Positions 9,958 to 20,387 of a stretch of 64,000 bases of DNA are shown piece after piece. Under the pieces are notes generated by a model, which ran no database searches, was not told the DNA's origin, and saw nothing but the letters and a program-made list of their open reading frames with translations. A program made the translations under genes and the position numbers. This DNA is from Bacillus sp. JCM 19034 (GTDB lineage Bacteria > Bacillota > Bacilli > Bacillales > Bacillaceae_D). Position 1 is the first letter of the stretch; every line of letters starts with the position of its first letter. Location: the NCBI RefSeq assembly GCF_001310635.1, contig NZ_BAXR01000002.1:434001-498000 (forward strand), read 5' to 3'.

Positions 9958-10725
9958 ATGATAGTAATTGATCATGAAACAATTGAGGGAATTCCTACGT
10001 TACATGTAGTAGATCAGAAAAAGCAGAAAGAAAAGCTCCCGACAATTTTCTTTTTTCACGGGTATACGAGTGCAAAAGAGCATAATTTACACATTGCATA
10101 CATGTTAGCGACAAAAGGATTTCGTGTTTTGTTGCCTGATGCCATTTATCATGGAGAACGACAAGTTACGGAGGGACATAGTGATTTGAAATTTTGGGAA
10201 ATTGTCTTAACCTCCATTCATGAATTAGAGAAGTTAAAAAATGATATTGTCATTAAAGGATTAGCTAATGGGCAATTTGGTGTCATAGGTACTTCAATGG
10301 GAGCAATTACGATGTATGGGGCATTAACGCGTTATCCTTGGATCGCTTCAGCTGTATCTTTTATGGGTACTGCCTACTATCAAGCGTTTTTACAAGAACA
10401 ATTACAGTCATTAGAAGAACAAGAAATTGAATTAGGTCAACTTAAACAAGAAGTCCTAAACCAAATTAAACCATATGATCTAACCGCACAATTAGACAGG
10501 CTAAATGGTCGGCCATTGATGATTTGGCATGGTAAGGAAGATCAAGTTGTTCCATATCCATTTTCTGAACGGCTATATGATGAATTAGAAAGGTATTATG
10601 AAGAGCATCCACATCGTTTGAAGTTTATTGCTGAGGATCGTGTTGCCCATAAAGTTTCGCGAACTGCGGTTTTATCCTCGATTGAATGGTTTGAGAAACA
10701 TTTACTAAAGGATCAAATTTCATAA
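9958..10725 (+). CDS. yitV: Alpha/beta-hydrolase, YitV-like esterase
   Basis: A 255-residue cytoplasmic serine hydrolase closely resembling B. subtilis YitV (FFHGYTSAKEHNLHIAYMLA near residue 25). The nucleophile elbow is GTSMG with Ser113, the acid is in WHGKEDQVVPY, and the catalytic His is in VAHKV near the end. YitV-type proteins are annotated as esterases of unknown substrate. The ATG at 9958 follows GGAAGTGAG; the frame is open further upstream but without homology. Its stop overlaps the first base of the next start (TAATG), so yitV and yitT are coupled. Confidence 0.85.
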   Translation: MIVIDHETIEGIPTLHVVDQKKQKEKLPTIFFFHGYTSAKEHNLHIAYMLATKGFRVLLPDAIYHGERQVTEGHSDLKFWEIVLTSIHELEKLKNDIVIKGLANGQFGVIGTSMGAITMYGALTRYPWIASAVSFMGTAYYQAFLQEQLQSLEEQEIELGQLKQEVLNQIKPYDLTAQLDRLNGRPLMIWHGKEDQVVPYPFSERLYDELERYYEEHPHRLKFIAEDRVAHKVSRTAVLSSIEWFEKHLLKDQIS

Positions 10726-11551
10726 TGTCCATTATTAAGGAAATAGAGAAAACGGCTATCATTGTAGTTGGGGCTTTAATTATAGCATGGCATTAAACTT
10801 CTTCCTAATTCCAGGAAATGTTTTTGCAAGTGGATTTACAGGTGTCGCACAACTAATTGCTGTTGTCATTCCTTTATCAACAGGTGTTATTCTGTTTCTA
10901 TTAAATGTCCCTGTTGCAATTTTAGGTTGGTTAAAGGTAGGAAAAAGTTTCACGTTATATAGCTTTTTAAATGTCGTGCTTACAACATTCTTTTTAGAAG
11001 TTGTTCCAATCGTCCACTTTTCTCCGGATATATTGCTTAATGCTGTGTTTGGTGGGGTATTATTAGCGGTTGGTGCTGGAATTACGTTAAAATGGGGTGC
11101 ATCTTCAGGTGGCTTAGATATTATCGCTCTTATCTTATCACGAGTCAGCGATCGACCAGTTGGAGTTTATTTCTTTGTTTTAAATAGCATTATCGTTTTA
11201 ACGGCAGGTATTCTTTTTGATGCTGAACAGGCTCTTTATACTCTCGTTGCACTTTACGTTTCATCGCGGGTAATTGATGCAGTTTATACTCGTCATGTAA
11301 AGGTTACGGCTATGGTTGTAACAAAAAAGGCAGATGAGGTCGTTAAAGCCATTTATAATTCGATTGTCAGAGGAATCACACGAATTCCAGCAAAAGGAGG
11401 CTATTCCTCAGAAGATAAGGAAGTGCTCATGATTGTCATTACACGCTATGAATTATATGAACTAAGGCAAATTATTCAGGAGACAGATCCAGAAGCTTTT
11501 ACAAATATTGTAGAGACAGCAGGGATTTTCGGCTTCTTTAAAAAGGATTAA
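10725..11551 (+). CDS. yitT: YitT-family membrane protein with DUF2179 domain, one frameshift
   Basis: Membrane protein of the DUF161/YitT family: five or so hydrophobic segments (MALNFFLIPGNVFASGFTGV, IPLSTGVILFLLNVP) and a C-terminal cytoplasmic DUF2179 domain (VTAMVVTKKADEVVKAIY, GGYSSEDKEVLMIVITRYE). Function is not established. The start overlaps the yitV stop; after 20 codons the frame is lost near 10785, where one base is missing (IIAMALNFF). Corrected length is 275 residues, normal for the family. A separate gene starting at 10787 would lack the first membrane helix, so the frameshift reading is preferred. Confidence 0.85.
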
Positions 11552-11597
11552 TCTGCTTAATATCTCATTTGGATAAGATAAAGTAAGGGGGATCGGT

Positions 11598-12083
11598 ATG
11601 AAAAAAGGCTATATATGGGTGGGGATGTTAATATTGCTTGTCTTAGTCGCATGTGGACAAGGAGGAAATACTCCAACATCAGGAAGTGAAGGGGAAGAAG
11701 AAATGGAACAGATAAAAGAGTGGTCATATGAGGTTGAAACTGTACAAAAGGATAATGAGCTTCACGTTACAATGACTGTGTCAAACCATCTAGAGAAAGC
11801 AAGCGAAATTGAATTTTCCTCAGGACAGCAGTATGAACTAATAATAAGAGATGAATCTGACGAAGTTTTATATCGTTATTCCGAAGGGAAAATGTTTACA
11901 ATGGCGATTATGATAGAGCAACTATCCCCAGGTGAATCCTTAACTTTTTCGGAGGCAATACCGTTAGATGGGATTGATAGCGGACAATACGAGCTTGAAG
12001 CAAAATTACTAATTGTTTCAATAGATGGCAACGAACCTGAAGATGGAATGTTTAAAAAAGAAGAAAGAGTGGAAATTAACTAA
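11598..12083 (+). CDS. Lipoprotein with BsuPI-type domain
   Basis: A 161-residue lipoprotein: signal peptide with lipobox LVAC (Cys19), a low-complexity linker rich in Gly, Ser and Glu (20-38), then a beta-rich domain (about 45-150; LHVTMTVSNHLEKASEIEFSSGQ) typical of the BsuPI family, named for the intracellular proteinase inhibitor of B. subtilis. Secreted versions are of unknown role; inhibitor activity is not shown by sequence. RBS GGGGGATCGGT precedes the ATG. The transcript likely ends at the hairpin at 12106. Confidence 0.75.
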   Translation: MKKGYIWVGMLILLVLVACGQGGNTPTSGSEGEEEMEQIKEWSYEVETVQKDNELHVTMTVSNHLEKASEIEFSSGQQYELIIRDESDEVLYRYSEGKMFTMAIMIEQLSPGESLTFSEAIPLDGIDSGQYELEAKLLIVSIDGNEPEDGMFKKEERVEIN

Positions 12084-12105
12084 GAGATAATATTTTAAGA
12101 CTGCT

Positions 12106-12137
12106 AATGAGTAAGCTGTTCCGACAGATTACTCATT
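12106..12137 (+). terminator. Terminator-like hairpin after lipoprotein gene
   Basis: A perfect 9-bp stem (12106-12114 with 12129-12137) lies 23 bases after the stop codon, with a moderately T-rich flank. Confidence 0.55.
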
Positions 12138-12164
12138 ATTGTGTTGCAGCCTAAATTTAGAAAA

Positions 12165-12194
12165 GGGGTTGTCCTATTTTAATAGGACAACCCC
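12165..12194 (-). terminator. Strong terminator of the helicase operon
   Basis: A 14-bp perfect stem (12165-12178 with 12181-12194) is followed on the minus strand by a T run. It lies 22 bases past the stop of the 52-residue gene. Confidence 0.8.
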
Positions 12195-12215
12195 TGTAAG
12201 TTAAGTCTATTACGA

Positions 12216-12374
12216 TTAATCGTTTTTAACAATTTCTTGCTGGATGGCTGTTTTTAATTTGTAATAAGGATGGTCTTTATTATTAGCAGAAGAAAGCTTC
12301 TCTATTTTTGGTTTAGGTAATTGCCGTACTTCCCCGTGCCAAAAAGTGTGAAATGGTTCTTCAAACTTTGCCAT
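12216..12374 (-). CDS. Unknown 52-residue protein at the end of the helicase operon
   Basis: A short hydrophilic protein (MAKFEEPFHTFWHGEVRQLP...) of 52 residues. Coding is supported by an excellent AGGAGG site upstream of the ATG at 12374, by its position 26 bases after the helicase stop, and by the strong terminator just beyond it. No membrane segment or known motif was seen. Placement suggests co-expression with the SNF2 helicase, but no function can be given. Confidence 0.65.
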   Translation of the reverse strand: MAKFEEPFHTFWHGEVRQLPKPKIEKLSSANNKDHPYYKLKTAIQQEIVKND

Positions 12375-12399
12375 GTTTATTTATCCTCCTAAAGTTTTT

Positions 12400-15374
12400 T
12401 TATGTAAGCTTAATGAGCTCCATAATTTCCTCATTTGAAAGTTCAGTAATTCGTTGCTCTCCAGCTGCGAGTATGTGGTTGGCAAGCTGTTGTTTTTGAG
12501 TTAATAATCGGTCAATTCTTTCTTCCAATGTTCCTTTCGTAATTAACTTATGAACCGTAACATCCTTTGTTTGTCCGATTCGGTACGCACGGTCAGTTGC
12601 TTGGTTTTCAACAGCGGGGTTCCACCATCGGTCAAAATGGATAACGTGAGAAGCAGCAGTTAAATTCAACCCAACTCCACCGGCTTTTAACGACAATACA
12701 AAAAATGGAGTTTGACTATTTTTCTGGAATGTATTTATGGCTTCTGTGCGTTTCGTTCGTGATAAGCCGCCATGTAAAAAAGGAACGTCTTGACTGTAGC
12801 GATTCGTTAGCTCATCAACAATTAATTGCCCCATTTCTTTGTATTGAGTGAAAATAAGGACCTTTTCTTGTTGGTCATACATTTCTTCTATTAGTGTAAC
12901 CAAGCGATCCCATTTTCCTGATTGATGTCCTGATAATTTCTCTTTCAAAAAGTGGGCAGGGTGGTTACAAATTTGCTTCAGCTTCGTTAAGGTTTGCAAT
13001 ATATGTGCACGCCGCTCTAGTGCTGGGGCTTCATTTAAATAGGATACCGCTTCTTCTACAACGGCTTGATAAAGGCTTGCTTGTTCCACACTTAAATAGA
13101 CTTCGTGTACCTTTTCGTTTTTCTCTGGAAGATTTAAAGCGAGTGCTTTATCAGCTTTTGTTCTTCTAAGTAAAAATGGGCGAATGAGAGCTTGTAATTT
13201 ACGTAATTGTTCTTGATTTTGATCCTGTTCTATAGGCTTCATAAAAGTAGCTTGGAAAGATGAATAAGAGCCTAGGAATGAAGGATTCAAAACATCAAGT
13301 AAAGACCATAATTCTCGTAATCGGTTTTCTATTGGTGTACCCGTTAACGCAATTCGATGAACAGCATTAATACGTTTAACCGCTCTCCTTTGTTTCGTTT
13401 CAATATTTTTAATATGTTGTGCTTCATCTAAAATGAGGCTATTCCATTCAATTTCATTAAAGAATGATTGATCTTTTACGATTAGCTGATATGTCGTAAT
13501 AATCAAATCAAATTTCATTACACCCTCAACATCAATCAAGCGATTTGAACCATGGTGTATGAAGATAGATAAAGAAGGTGCAAACCGTTGGCATTCGTCT
13601 ACCCAATTTTGTAAAAGTGACGTTGGGCAAACGAGTAAAAACGGCTTTCGTTCCATATCTTCTTTCTGTTGTCGTTCAATAATATGTAGCATATATGCTA
13701 TTGTTTGGATTGATTTCCCTAACCCCATATCATCGGCTAAACAACCACCAAAACCAATATGACGTAAATGGATGAGCCAAGAAACACCCTGATGCTGATA
13801 AGGACGAAGCTCTCCTTTTAACTGTTTAGGCAATTTAACTTCGGGTGGATTTTGTGTATAGAGTTGTTCTAAGCCCAGCTTAAGGTTTTCTTGCCAAGCA
13901 ATGTCAAGCTCAACATCCATATCATCGAGGTACTCGTCTAAATGGTTTGTCTGTTCTAGCTTCCATGCTTCTAAATATGAAGTGCGCTGCTTCATATATT
14001 CTAAGTTCGTTAATAACTTATCCCCTAGAGAACGGTCCCATGCAATCCACTGACCATTCATAAAAATAAAAGGCTTTTGTTCTTCGACAAATCGTTCAAA
14101 TTGTTCTTCATTAATTAGCTCATCACCAAGAGCAACCTGATAAGAAAAGGAGGCAACACTTTGCCAATTTAATAAAGGCTCTGTAGGTGATTGTTGCTGA
14201 TTGCTTTCAAGCATGAGAGTTATTTTTGGTTTTGGACGTTCACTCATCACTTTGGGATAATTAAATGAAATCCTAACTTACGCATGACCTCATCCTCGTT
14301 CATAAATAGGTCGAATGTTTCCTCTGACGTTAAAGATAGTGAGGGGGAGGAAATGCGTAAAGGTTTTAATAAAGGAATTTGTTCCCTAAGATTTTGGACA
14401 TCTTCTTTTAATTGGGCAATTGGGTTTTCATGCCAAGGGTGTTCTCCTAATTGGAGTTGTTCCATCTTAATGACCCGGTTCGTATGCTTACGATCAACCA
14501 TACAAAGAGAAATCGTCCAAGCTTCGTCTTCCGTTTTTGGTTCTTCAAGTACAAGACCTGAACGAAATGGCTTTGAAGCAGTAATTCCTGCTGTTATATT
14601 AAATTCTTGTACAGGCATTTTTGCTGAATGCTTTTTGTCTGTTTGCAACGTTTTCACTGTTTGCTTAATTGGATCATCTACCGTTGCTAACCAATGATGA
14701 AATAAAGGAGTGATGTCCTTTTTCTGTATAATTGAACGAATCCAGTGATCAGTTAATTTCTGAATCATTGCTTCAAAATTGGCAAGCGTCATTCCTTCAT
14801 CATTTATACTAATGTGTGAACGAACTGGATAAACTGCTTTAGCAGCCTTTGGCAAAGAGTTATACCATTTTGTCAGTGGAAACTGAGTTAATTGCCAGGT
14901 CCCCTCAGTAGTTGGCTCAAAATAACCTTGCTGGATCATCTTTTTGACAAATGTAAATAGTTCGAACCAGCATTTGAAATCTGGAGCTAGTATGATAGCA
15001 TCGTCATCATGCCAACACTTAAATAGCGATATATAGGAAAGTAGAGATTCGATCGATAAACATAATCCTTCAATTGGAAAAGGGTATTCCTTCATTGCTG
15101 TTGTTGCTTGATAAATCGTTGCTTCACCTGCAAAGGACTGATATCGCCTTTCTTTAATTGGTGCTTTCAAAACACCTCTTCCTTCTTCAATAAAGGTTCC
15201 ATAAAAGGAAATAGGGTCTTTGCGAAAAAGACGTAGTTTTAACTCAAAGGGTGAATATAAAAAAGGGTATTGGAAGTTCCCCTTTTGTTCGAAACGTGAC
15301 GTTGGAGAGCATTCACCCCATATAAAAAATGATTGCTCTATCCAACTTCCATGAATAATACAATTAGAGTTCAA
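12400..15374 (-). CDS. SNF2-family helicase (YwqA-like), one frameshift
   Basis: A Swi2/Snf2-type ATPase of about 991 residues. The N-terminal 375 residues are the accessory region of the YwqA type, ending LGFHLIIPK. The C-terminal part has Q/motif I (LADDMGLGKSIQTI), motif II (LDEAQH), motif III (ALTGTPIENR), and the helicase C lobe (FTQYKEMGQ, LSLKAGGVGLNLTAASHVIHFDRWWNP quoted here in part, and QATDRAYRIGQ). Such enzymes translocate on double-stranded DNA. The two parts meet at about 14250 with no ribosome site; one missing G restores PKWMSERPKPK, so one gene is more likely than two. It overlaps the upstream gene by 11 bases. B. subtilis YwqA is of similar design. Confidence 0.82.
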
Positions 15375-16596
15375 ATGCCTTCAACTCCTCAATGAACGCT
15401 TTGTACGTTCGGTATTGCTTTTTTAGTCGAATTAGATAGGAATGAAATCGTTCTTCTTCATGAAGCTTTCCATATAACTTTTGAAGTTCTACTACAGTCA
15501 ATGCAGCGTGCTGGTAATGGATTCTAGATTTCCGTTCAACTAGTCGAATAATAAGCTGGTGATAGATAGAGATCGCTAATTTGGGACTTTCCTTTTTGAG
15601 CATATCCAATAATTCCTTTTTTTCAGCGCGCATTTTCACTGGGTCCAGTTCATGAAGAAGCAAATATTCTTGTGCTCTCTCATATTGTTTTGTATATAAA
15701 AGCAACTGTTCGTATGCTTTAGCAGAGTCTACATGGTATAGGTGGTTTTCCAATTCATTTAATAAAGTCAACGCTCTCACCTCTTTTTCCTCCGGGGTTA
15801 AATGTTGACTCAGGTGAAGGAAGCGCTGGAAATTTGGCGTCATGAGCCAACGATTCCAGACTTTATCCTGATCTTTCGTTGTTTTTGCATGGAAGGCCTG
15901 TTGTTCTTCCCATATTGGTTGCAATGAACCATAAGATGGTCTGTGTTTTATAAATAGACTCATAAACCATCGCTCAATTGTAAGCCAACGCTCCCGCTGT
16001 TTTAATATAGAAAAATGTGGATAAATGTCTCGCTCAATTATCGTGTGCTTATGCTGTAATAAGTGATGTAACGATTTATCTTCATGACCGTTTATTAATG
16101 CAATGTATGCGTACAAAAGTGCGAATGAATAAGAATTCGTTTTATCAACATGTGATAAGGCCTCATAAATGTATTCATATTGACTCTGTTGCAGACAATC
16201 AGCATGTACCTGTATTAATCCCGGCCAAGGAGATTGCTCAAACGTTGCTTGTTCTATTATTAGTTCAGTAATTTTCATTAAACAATCATTTTTTAATTCT
16301 TCATTTTCGAATAAAGCTTGAAATAGTGCTTCAAACACAAAATGAAATCTTCGTTCATATAATTCATATGTGTTGTCAGCGTGTGAGGATTTCGATAGTG
16401 AATCAATTATATAAATAATTACTAACCATTTAGGCCTCCAATTTGAATGGCTGATCGTTCGGACGGTGTCTTGCACTAACGTTTCTAGTGAACGATTTGT
16501 TACATATCGAGTTGCTGTTAATTGATCGTACATTTCTTCAACCATGACTTTCAATTGTGGAAAATCAGTTTCATTCAACGTGTAAGAATGAATCAA
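15364..16596 (-). CDS. Helical partner protein of the SNF2 helicase, no SWIM domain seen
   Basis: A 410-residue, alpha-helical, soluble protein directly upstream of and overlapping the helicase gene by 11 bases. In B. subtilis the equivalent position holds ywqB, a SWIM zinc-finger protein. Here no CxC...CxH SWIM signature is found, and the protein looks like the helical C-terminal region alone (repeated LLQHKHTIIERD and LLLYTKQYERAQEYLLL-type helices, reminiscent of tetratricopeptide packing). The TTG start at 16596 has GAGGTG seven bases upstream, so this looks like a true start rather than a broken gene. Function unknown; a helicase adaptor is inference. Confidence 0.6.
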   Translation of the reverse strand: MIHSYTLNETDFPQLKVMVEEMYDQLTATRYVTNRSLETLVQDTVRTISHSNWRPKWLVIIYIIDSLSKSSHADNTYELYERRFHFVFEALFQALFENEELKNDCLMKITELIIEQATFEQSPWPGLIQVHADCLQQSQYEYIYEALSHVDKTNSYSFALLYAYIALINGHEDKSLHHLLQHKHTIIERDIYPHFSILKQRERWLTIERWFMSLFIKHRPSYGSLQPIWEEQQAFHAKTTKDQDKVWNRWLMTPNFQRFLHLSQHLTPEEKEVRALTLLNELENHLYHVDSAKAYEQLLLYTKQYERAQEYLLLHELDPVKMRAEKKELLDMLKKESPKLAISIYHQLIIRLVERKSRIHYQHAALTVVELQKLYGKLHEEERFHSYLIRLKKQYRTYKAFIEELKAFEL

Positions 16597-16715
16597 TGTT
16601 CGTCACCTCTTCAATGAGTCCATTCTTACATTGTATCGTTTCTGTTGAAAGAAAGAAAGGTGTGAGTAAGAGTAGTCATGATAAGAAGGCTAACAGAGGA
16701 TTTTGCTTAAAAAAT

Positions 16716-16738
16716 GCAAGCACCCTTTTAGTGCTTGC
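16716..16738 (-). terminator. Intrinsic terminator of the 202-residue gene
   Basis: A perfect 8-bp stem (16716-16723 with 16731-16738) with a 7-nt loop, followed on the minus strand by six T. Confidence 0.8.
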
Positions 16739-16763
16739 GATGAAACGAATGAGGTTTTAAACG

Positions 16764-17372
16764 TTAGAGTAGTTGCTCGACTTGTTCACGTCTGGACAGT
16801 AATTGTTTTAACTTACGCTTATGAACTTCGACCATCTCTTTATTGGAACATTTCATTGCCTCATGTAATTCCATTAGTACATAATCAATTTCAAGGTTCA
16901 TAACATTGTAAATCGTTTTAGCATTCAAGGACTTATCATTTCCCTTGTAATGAATCATAGATCCATTTTGATTCATCATTACCTTCTCACTCCCATCAAT
17001 TTCAATCATTGATTCAATATCACCGGACTGATATGAAATAATATAAAGTGGGCCATCTGTCGAACGCTTAACAATCCCAGTTCCTTTTTCATGTTGGAGG
17101 AGACTTTCTAGTGCACTAGCCAAGCCTTCATCATTAATATAGAGTGATTCTGCTGAAAGAGTTAAGAACTCTGTATTGCGTAAAAAGGGAAGTTCATGAA
17201 CAGACTCATCACGTTCGATCATGAGATAAATAGTCTTGGAATCATATCGCCAATAAAGGGAATAGTGTTCATTCATCATTCTTTTAATAAATTGATGTAG
17301 AGCAGGTTTGGATAACTTAATTTGGATATTCGTAAATTCTACATCGATAAAAGAATTTCTCATGACATGCAC
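16764..17372 (-). CDS. Unknown 202-residue soluble protein
   Basis: A mixed alpha/beta protein with no membrane segment and no motif I recognise; the C-terminal 60 residues are basic and helical (MELHEAMKCSNKEMVEVHKR). The ATG at 17372 has AAAGGAG five bases upstream; a second ATG at 17363 is an alternative. It is a single-gene unit with its own terminator at 16716-16738. A possible catabolite-control site lies 128 bases upstream (17500). Confidence 0.6.
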   Translation of the reverse strand: MHVMRNSFIDVEFTNIQIKLSKPALHQFIKRMMNEHYSLYWRYDSKTIYLMIERDESVHELPFLRNTEFLTLSAESLYINDEGLASALESLLQHEKGTGIVKRSTDGPLYIISYQSGDIESMIEIDGSEKVMMNQNGSMIHYKGNDKSLNAKTIYNVMNLEIDYVLMELHEAMKCSNKEMVEVHKRKLKQLLSRREQVEQLL

Positions 17373-17499
17373 GCTCCTTTGACGCCTACATCGTATTCAA
17401 TTAGATTGCTATATCATATGAAGACTATAGGGAAAAAAGAAGTGAATCGCCTACTTTCTATTGAATTTGGGTGGGAAACCAATTTGGTTAGTCACAAAT

Positions 17500-17514
17500 T
17501 TGTAAACGTATACA
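17500..17514. promoter_or_regulatory. Possible CcpA (cre-like) site
   Basis: The 15 bases fit the degenerate cre consensus WTGNAANCGNWNNCW and include a near palindrome. It lies upstream of the 202-residue gene. Such a loose consensus occurs by chance, so this is a weak call. Confidence 0.2.
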
Positions 17515-17663
17515 TTTTCACGTTTATTTGTTAAAAGTGGACAATTAACGGAGATGTTAGTTGCTTCATGGAAATGGAAAAGCGTCGACTCCACTCGTTA
17601 CACTTGAAGAATGACCTACCAATGGATGGTTTAGCCGACGCATTGACGAACCTGTTTTAGAAG

Positions 17664-18476
17664 TTAAAGCTTAAGAGCTTCTTCTAAATATAAACCGATG
17701 CCATCTTCCTCATTAGATGAAGTAACTGCATTTGCGATCGATTTAAGAGGTTCAATGGCATTGGACATCGCCACCCCTTGTCCTGCATATTCAATCATTT
17801 CCAAATCATTATCTTCATCACCAAAAGCAATAATTCGTTCTTTCGGGATATTGTAATATTCTGCAGCTTTTTGAATGCCGATCGCTTTGTTTATACCGGA
17901 GCGAATAATCTCAATGATGTTCCATGGTGCTCCCCACATCCGTTGTTCAATGACTTCCGCATGGGCGTCTTCTAGAAGGTGGCGAAGCTCTTGAACATGG
18001 TGCTCCTCAGGATGCACAAGAATACTTGTAGGGTCAGTTTGTAATTGCTTAAGTAAATTACCATGTTCAATTGGGTTTTGTCCTGCAAGAAATTCATCAA
18101 CGATGACTTGATCAAAAGAATGAAGGTAAAAATCATCTAGAACTTCAACCATAATATTGCTGACATTGAATGCTTGACATGTTTTAATAATCGTTTTGGC
18201 AGTTTCTAGATCTAAAGGATGGTGGAACAGCCCAAAGCTCTTATCTTTCGGGTGATGAACAAAGGCACCATTAAAATTTACAATGGCTGTATTTAAATTA
18301 AGTTCATCATAATAAGCTCTACTTGCACGATATGGTCTCCCGGTTGCAATCATAACGAGATGTCCGTGTTGACGAGCTTTAGACAATACTTGTTTAGTGA
18401 AATCGGAAATCGTTTTATCATCCTTTAATAGTGTACCGTCAAGATCTAAGACAATTAAATGTTGATTATAGCTCAT
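17664..18476 (-). CDS. HAD-superfamily phosphatase, Cof type
   Basis: A 270-residue cytoplasmic HAD hydrolase. Motif I is LDLDGTLL (nucleophile and acid Asp near residues 10 and 12), motif II is IATGRP, motif III includes the Lys in GINKAIG, and motif IV is FGDEDNDLEMI. The central region is the C2b cap of the Cof/YkrA/YxeH group, which dephosphorylates sugar phosphates and flavin precursors; the substrate cannot be read from the sequence. ATG 18476 follows AGGAAGATAGG; an in-frame extension upstream to about 18536 has no support. Confidence 0.85.
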   Translation of the reverse strand: MSYNQHLIVLDLDGTLLKDDKTISDFTKQVLSKARQHGHLVMIATGRPYRASRAYYDELNLNTAIVNFNGAFVHHPKDKSFGLFHHPLDLETAKTIIKTCQAFNVSNIMVEVLDDFYLHSFDQVIVDEFLAGQNPIEHGNLLKQLQTDPTSILVHPEEHHVQELRHLLEDAHAEVIEQRMWGAPWNIIEIIRSGINKAIGIQKAAEYYNIPKERIIAFGDEDNDLEMIEYAGQGVAMSNAIEPLKSIANAVTSSNEEDGIGLYLEEALKL

Positions 18477-18715
18477 CCTATCTTCCTTTCGAATTGAAAT
18501 AAGTAAGACGAAGAAATCGTCTTTACTTAGAAGCAACTACATGTAACGACTCCTTATTTTAACATATTGTATGCAATTATCGTTTAAACAGAATAAAAAA
18601 TCATCAATCATTTTTGTCTTAATTCGTTCAAATTATAATGAAGGAAGTTATGGTATGATACGTGTAAGGATATAACTAATTGAGTATGACTGATATCCTA
18701 ATAAGGGGTGAGAGT

Positions 18716-19632
18716 ATGACTTCGTTATTCGATACATTTAGTATTCGTGTCATGTGGACACCGGAGTTATTCGTTGGACTAGCTTTCGTTGGTTTATTAT
18801 ATATGTTACTCGTTACGAGTTGGCGTAGTCGCTTTACAAATTCAGAACCGGTAAAAACGAGACAGAAAGTGTTTTTTTTCCTAGGTTTGTTTGCATTGTA
18901 TTTAGGTTGGGGGAGCCCGCTTTATATTACAGGGCATTTGATGATTAGCTTTCACATGTTACAAATGGTGTTTGCCTATTTTATTGCAGTGCCTCTTTTC
19001 TTGTTAGGTATACCGAAATGGTTTTTGCATGCTGTTATAAATAAATACCGTAATCCTTTTACTATTCGTTTATTTAAAATAGTATGGAGTCCCATTGTCG
19101 CTTTGTTTTTATTCAATGGTTTATTTTCTTTTTATCACGTACCACTTATGTTTGATACGTTAATGCAATCAGCTATTTTGCATAGCATGTATGAATACGC
19201 ATTGCTTTTTGCGTCCTTTTTAATGTGGTGGTTTATGCTAACGCCTTTACCTGTTATGACACCATTATCTGATTTAAAAAGAATTGGGTATATTTTCGGT
19301 AATGGGCTTTTAATTACACCAGCTTGTGCATTAATTATTTTTGCTAGTTCGGCGATGTATAGCACGTATACAGATCCACTTGTATGGGCAAACGTTATGG
19401 CTTATTGCTACCAGCAGGAGCTAGTATTCCAACTGAGCTTTTTATTGGACCAAGCTCATTTGCATTTTTAGAACCACGTACTGATCAGCAATTAGCTGGA
19501 GTGATGATGAAAGTATTCCAAGAGCTTGTGTATGGAATTGCCATTGGATTCGTATTTAAGCAATGGTTAGCCAAAGAGAAACAACAGGATGGGAAGTTAA
19601 CAATAAGTGATGCTCCTACTGCAAGACCGTAA
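18716..19632 (+). CDS. ctaG: Cytochrome c oxidase assembly factor CtaG, one frameshift
   Basis: A polytopic membrane protein of about 305 residues with seven hydrophobic segments, matching the caa3-type CtaG family needed to form active cytochrome caa3 oxidase (probably copper delivery). Characteristic pieces are GWGSPLYITGHLMISFHMLQM with metal-binding-type His and Met residues, and LPAGASIPTELFIGP. The frame breaks near 19408, where one T is missing (MAYCLPAGASIP). ATG 18716 has AAGGGGTG upstream. It is followed closely by the Sco gene and the thioredoxin-like lipoprotein, giving a copper-centre assembly cluster. Confidence 0.88.
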
Positions 19633-19651
19633 GAGAGGTGAGGTGTTAAAT

Positions 19652-20250
19652 ATGAAAAAAATAGTTTTCTACATCGTCATGATTGCCTTATTGACGGGGT
19701 GTGGATGGATGTACGAAATTGGTACAAATGGAGAAGAAACAAACTCTAATGCAGATGTGTCAGCAGCTGGAAATGTCATTGAACCATTTGAATTTACAAA
19801 TGAATTAGGTGAACCGTTCGGAACGGAACAGTTATCAGGACAATATTGGATGGCAAATTTTATTTTTACGAATTGTCCTCAGTCTGTCCAATCATGACAC
19901 CTAATATGCTTAACTTACAAAAAGAAATGATTGCTGCTAATATTCCGGTAACCTTTATATCATTTACCGTTGACCCAGAAAGAGACACTCCTGATATATT
20001 AAAGGCGTATGGACAGAATGTGGGGGCAGATTTAGAATCTTGGCATTTTATAACTGGTTATAATGAAGATGAGATTTCTCAATTTGCTCGAGATAGTTTT
20101 AAAGCGGTCGTTCAACCAACAGAGGACGATATTATGCATCCAACTTATTTTTATTTAATTGACCCTGAAGGACTAATGATTCGTACGTATGATGGTTATT
20201 CAACGGACCAAGAATCTATTATTTCTGATTTAAAAAATACGATTAAATAA
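19652..20250 (+). CDS. Sco1/SenC-family copper metallochaperone lipoprotein, one frameshift
   Basis: A 199-residue lipoprotein (lipobox LLTGC, Cys17) with a thioredoxin fold. After correcting one missing T near 19881 it reads FIFTNCPSVCPIMTPNM, the CxxxC copper-binding motif (Cys75, Cys79), with FTVDPERDTPDILKAYG and the conserved His in MHPTYFYLIDPEG. Sco proteins bind Cu and deliver it to, or reduce the cysteines of, the Cu(A) site in cytochrome c oxidase subunit II; B. subtilis YpmQ is the relative. RBS GAGGTGAGGTG, 20 bases after ctaG. Confidence 0.9.
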
Positions 20251-20387
20251 ACTTAAACAGTTTTTTCGGCTATGGAGGTAAAGAGATTTTTTACTACTAA
20301 AATGGTAAGCAAATAAATGGCTTATTATAATGAATGTATGTAAACTAGACCGAGTTTAAAAGACTTGATAGAAAAAGAGGTGAGTTT

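Noticed and set aside
12400-15374. Two separate genes (375 and 616 residues) for the helicase
   Set aside because: The junction has no ribosome site, and one added G gives the continuous sequence expected of a YwqA-type protein. Two genes remain possible.
17582-17641. Inverted repeat GCGTCG ... CGACGC as terminator or operator
   Set aside because: Only six base pairs with a 48-base loop and no T tract; likely chance.
19849-19910. Interrupted CxxxC of the Sco gene as a second selenoprotein
   Set aside because: The halves are in different frames; one missing T restores CPSVC, so it is an indel and not a UGA codon.
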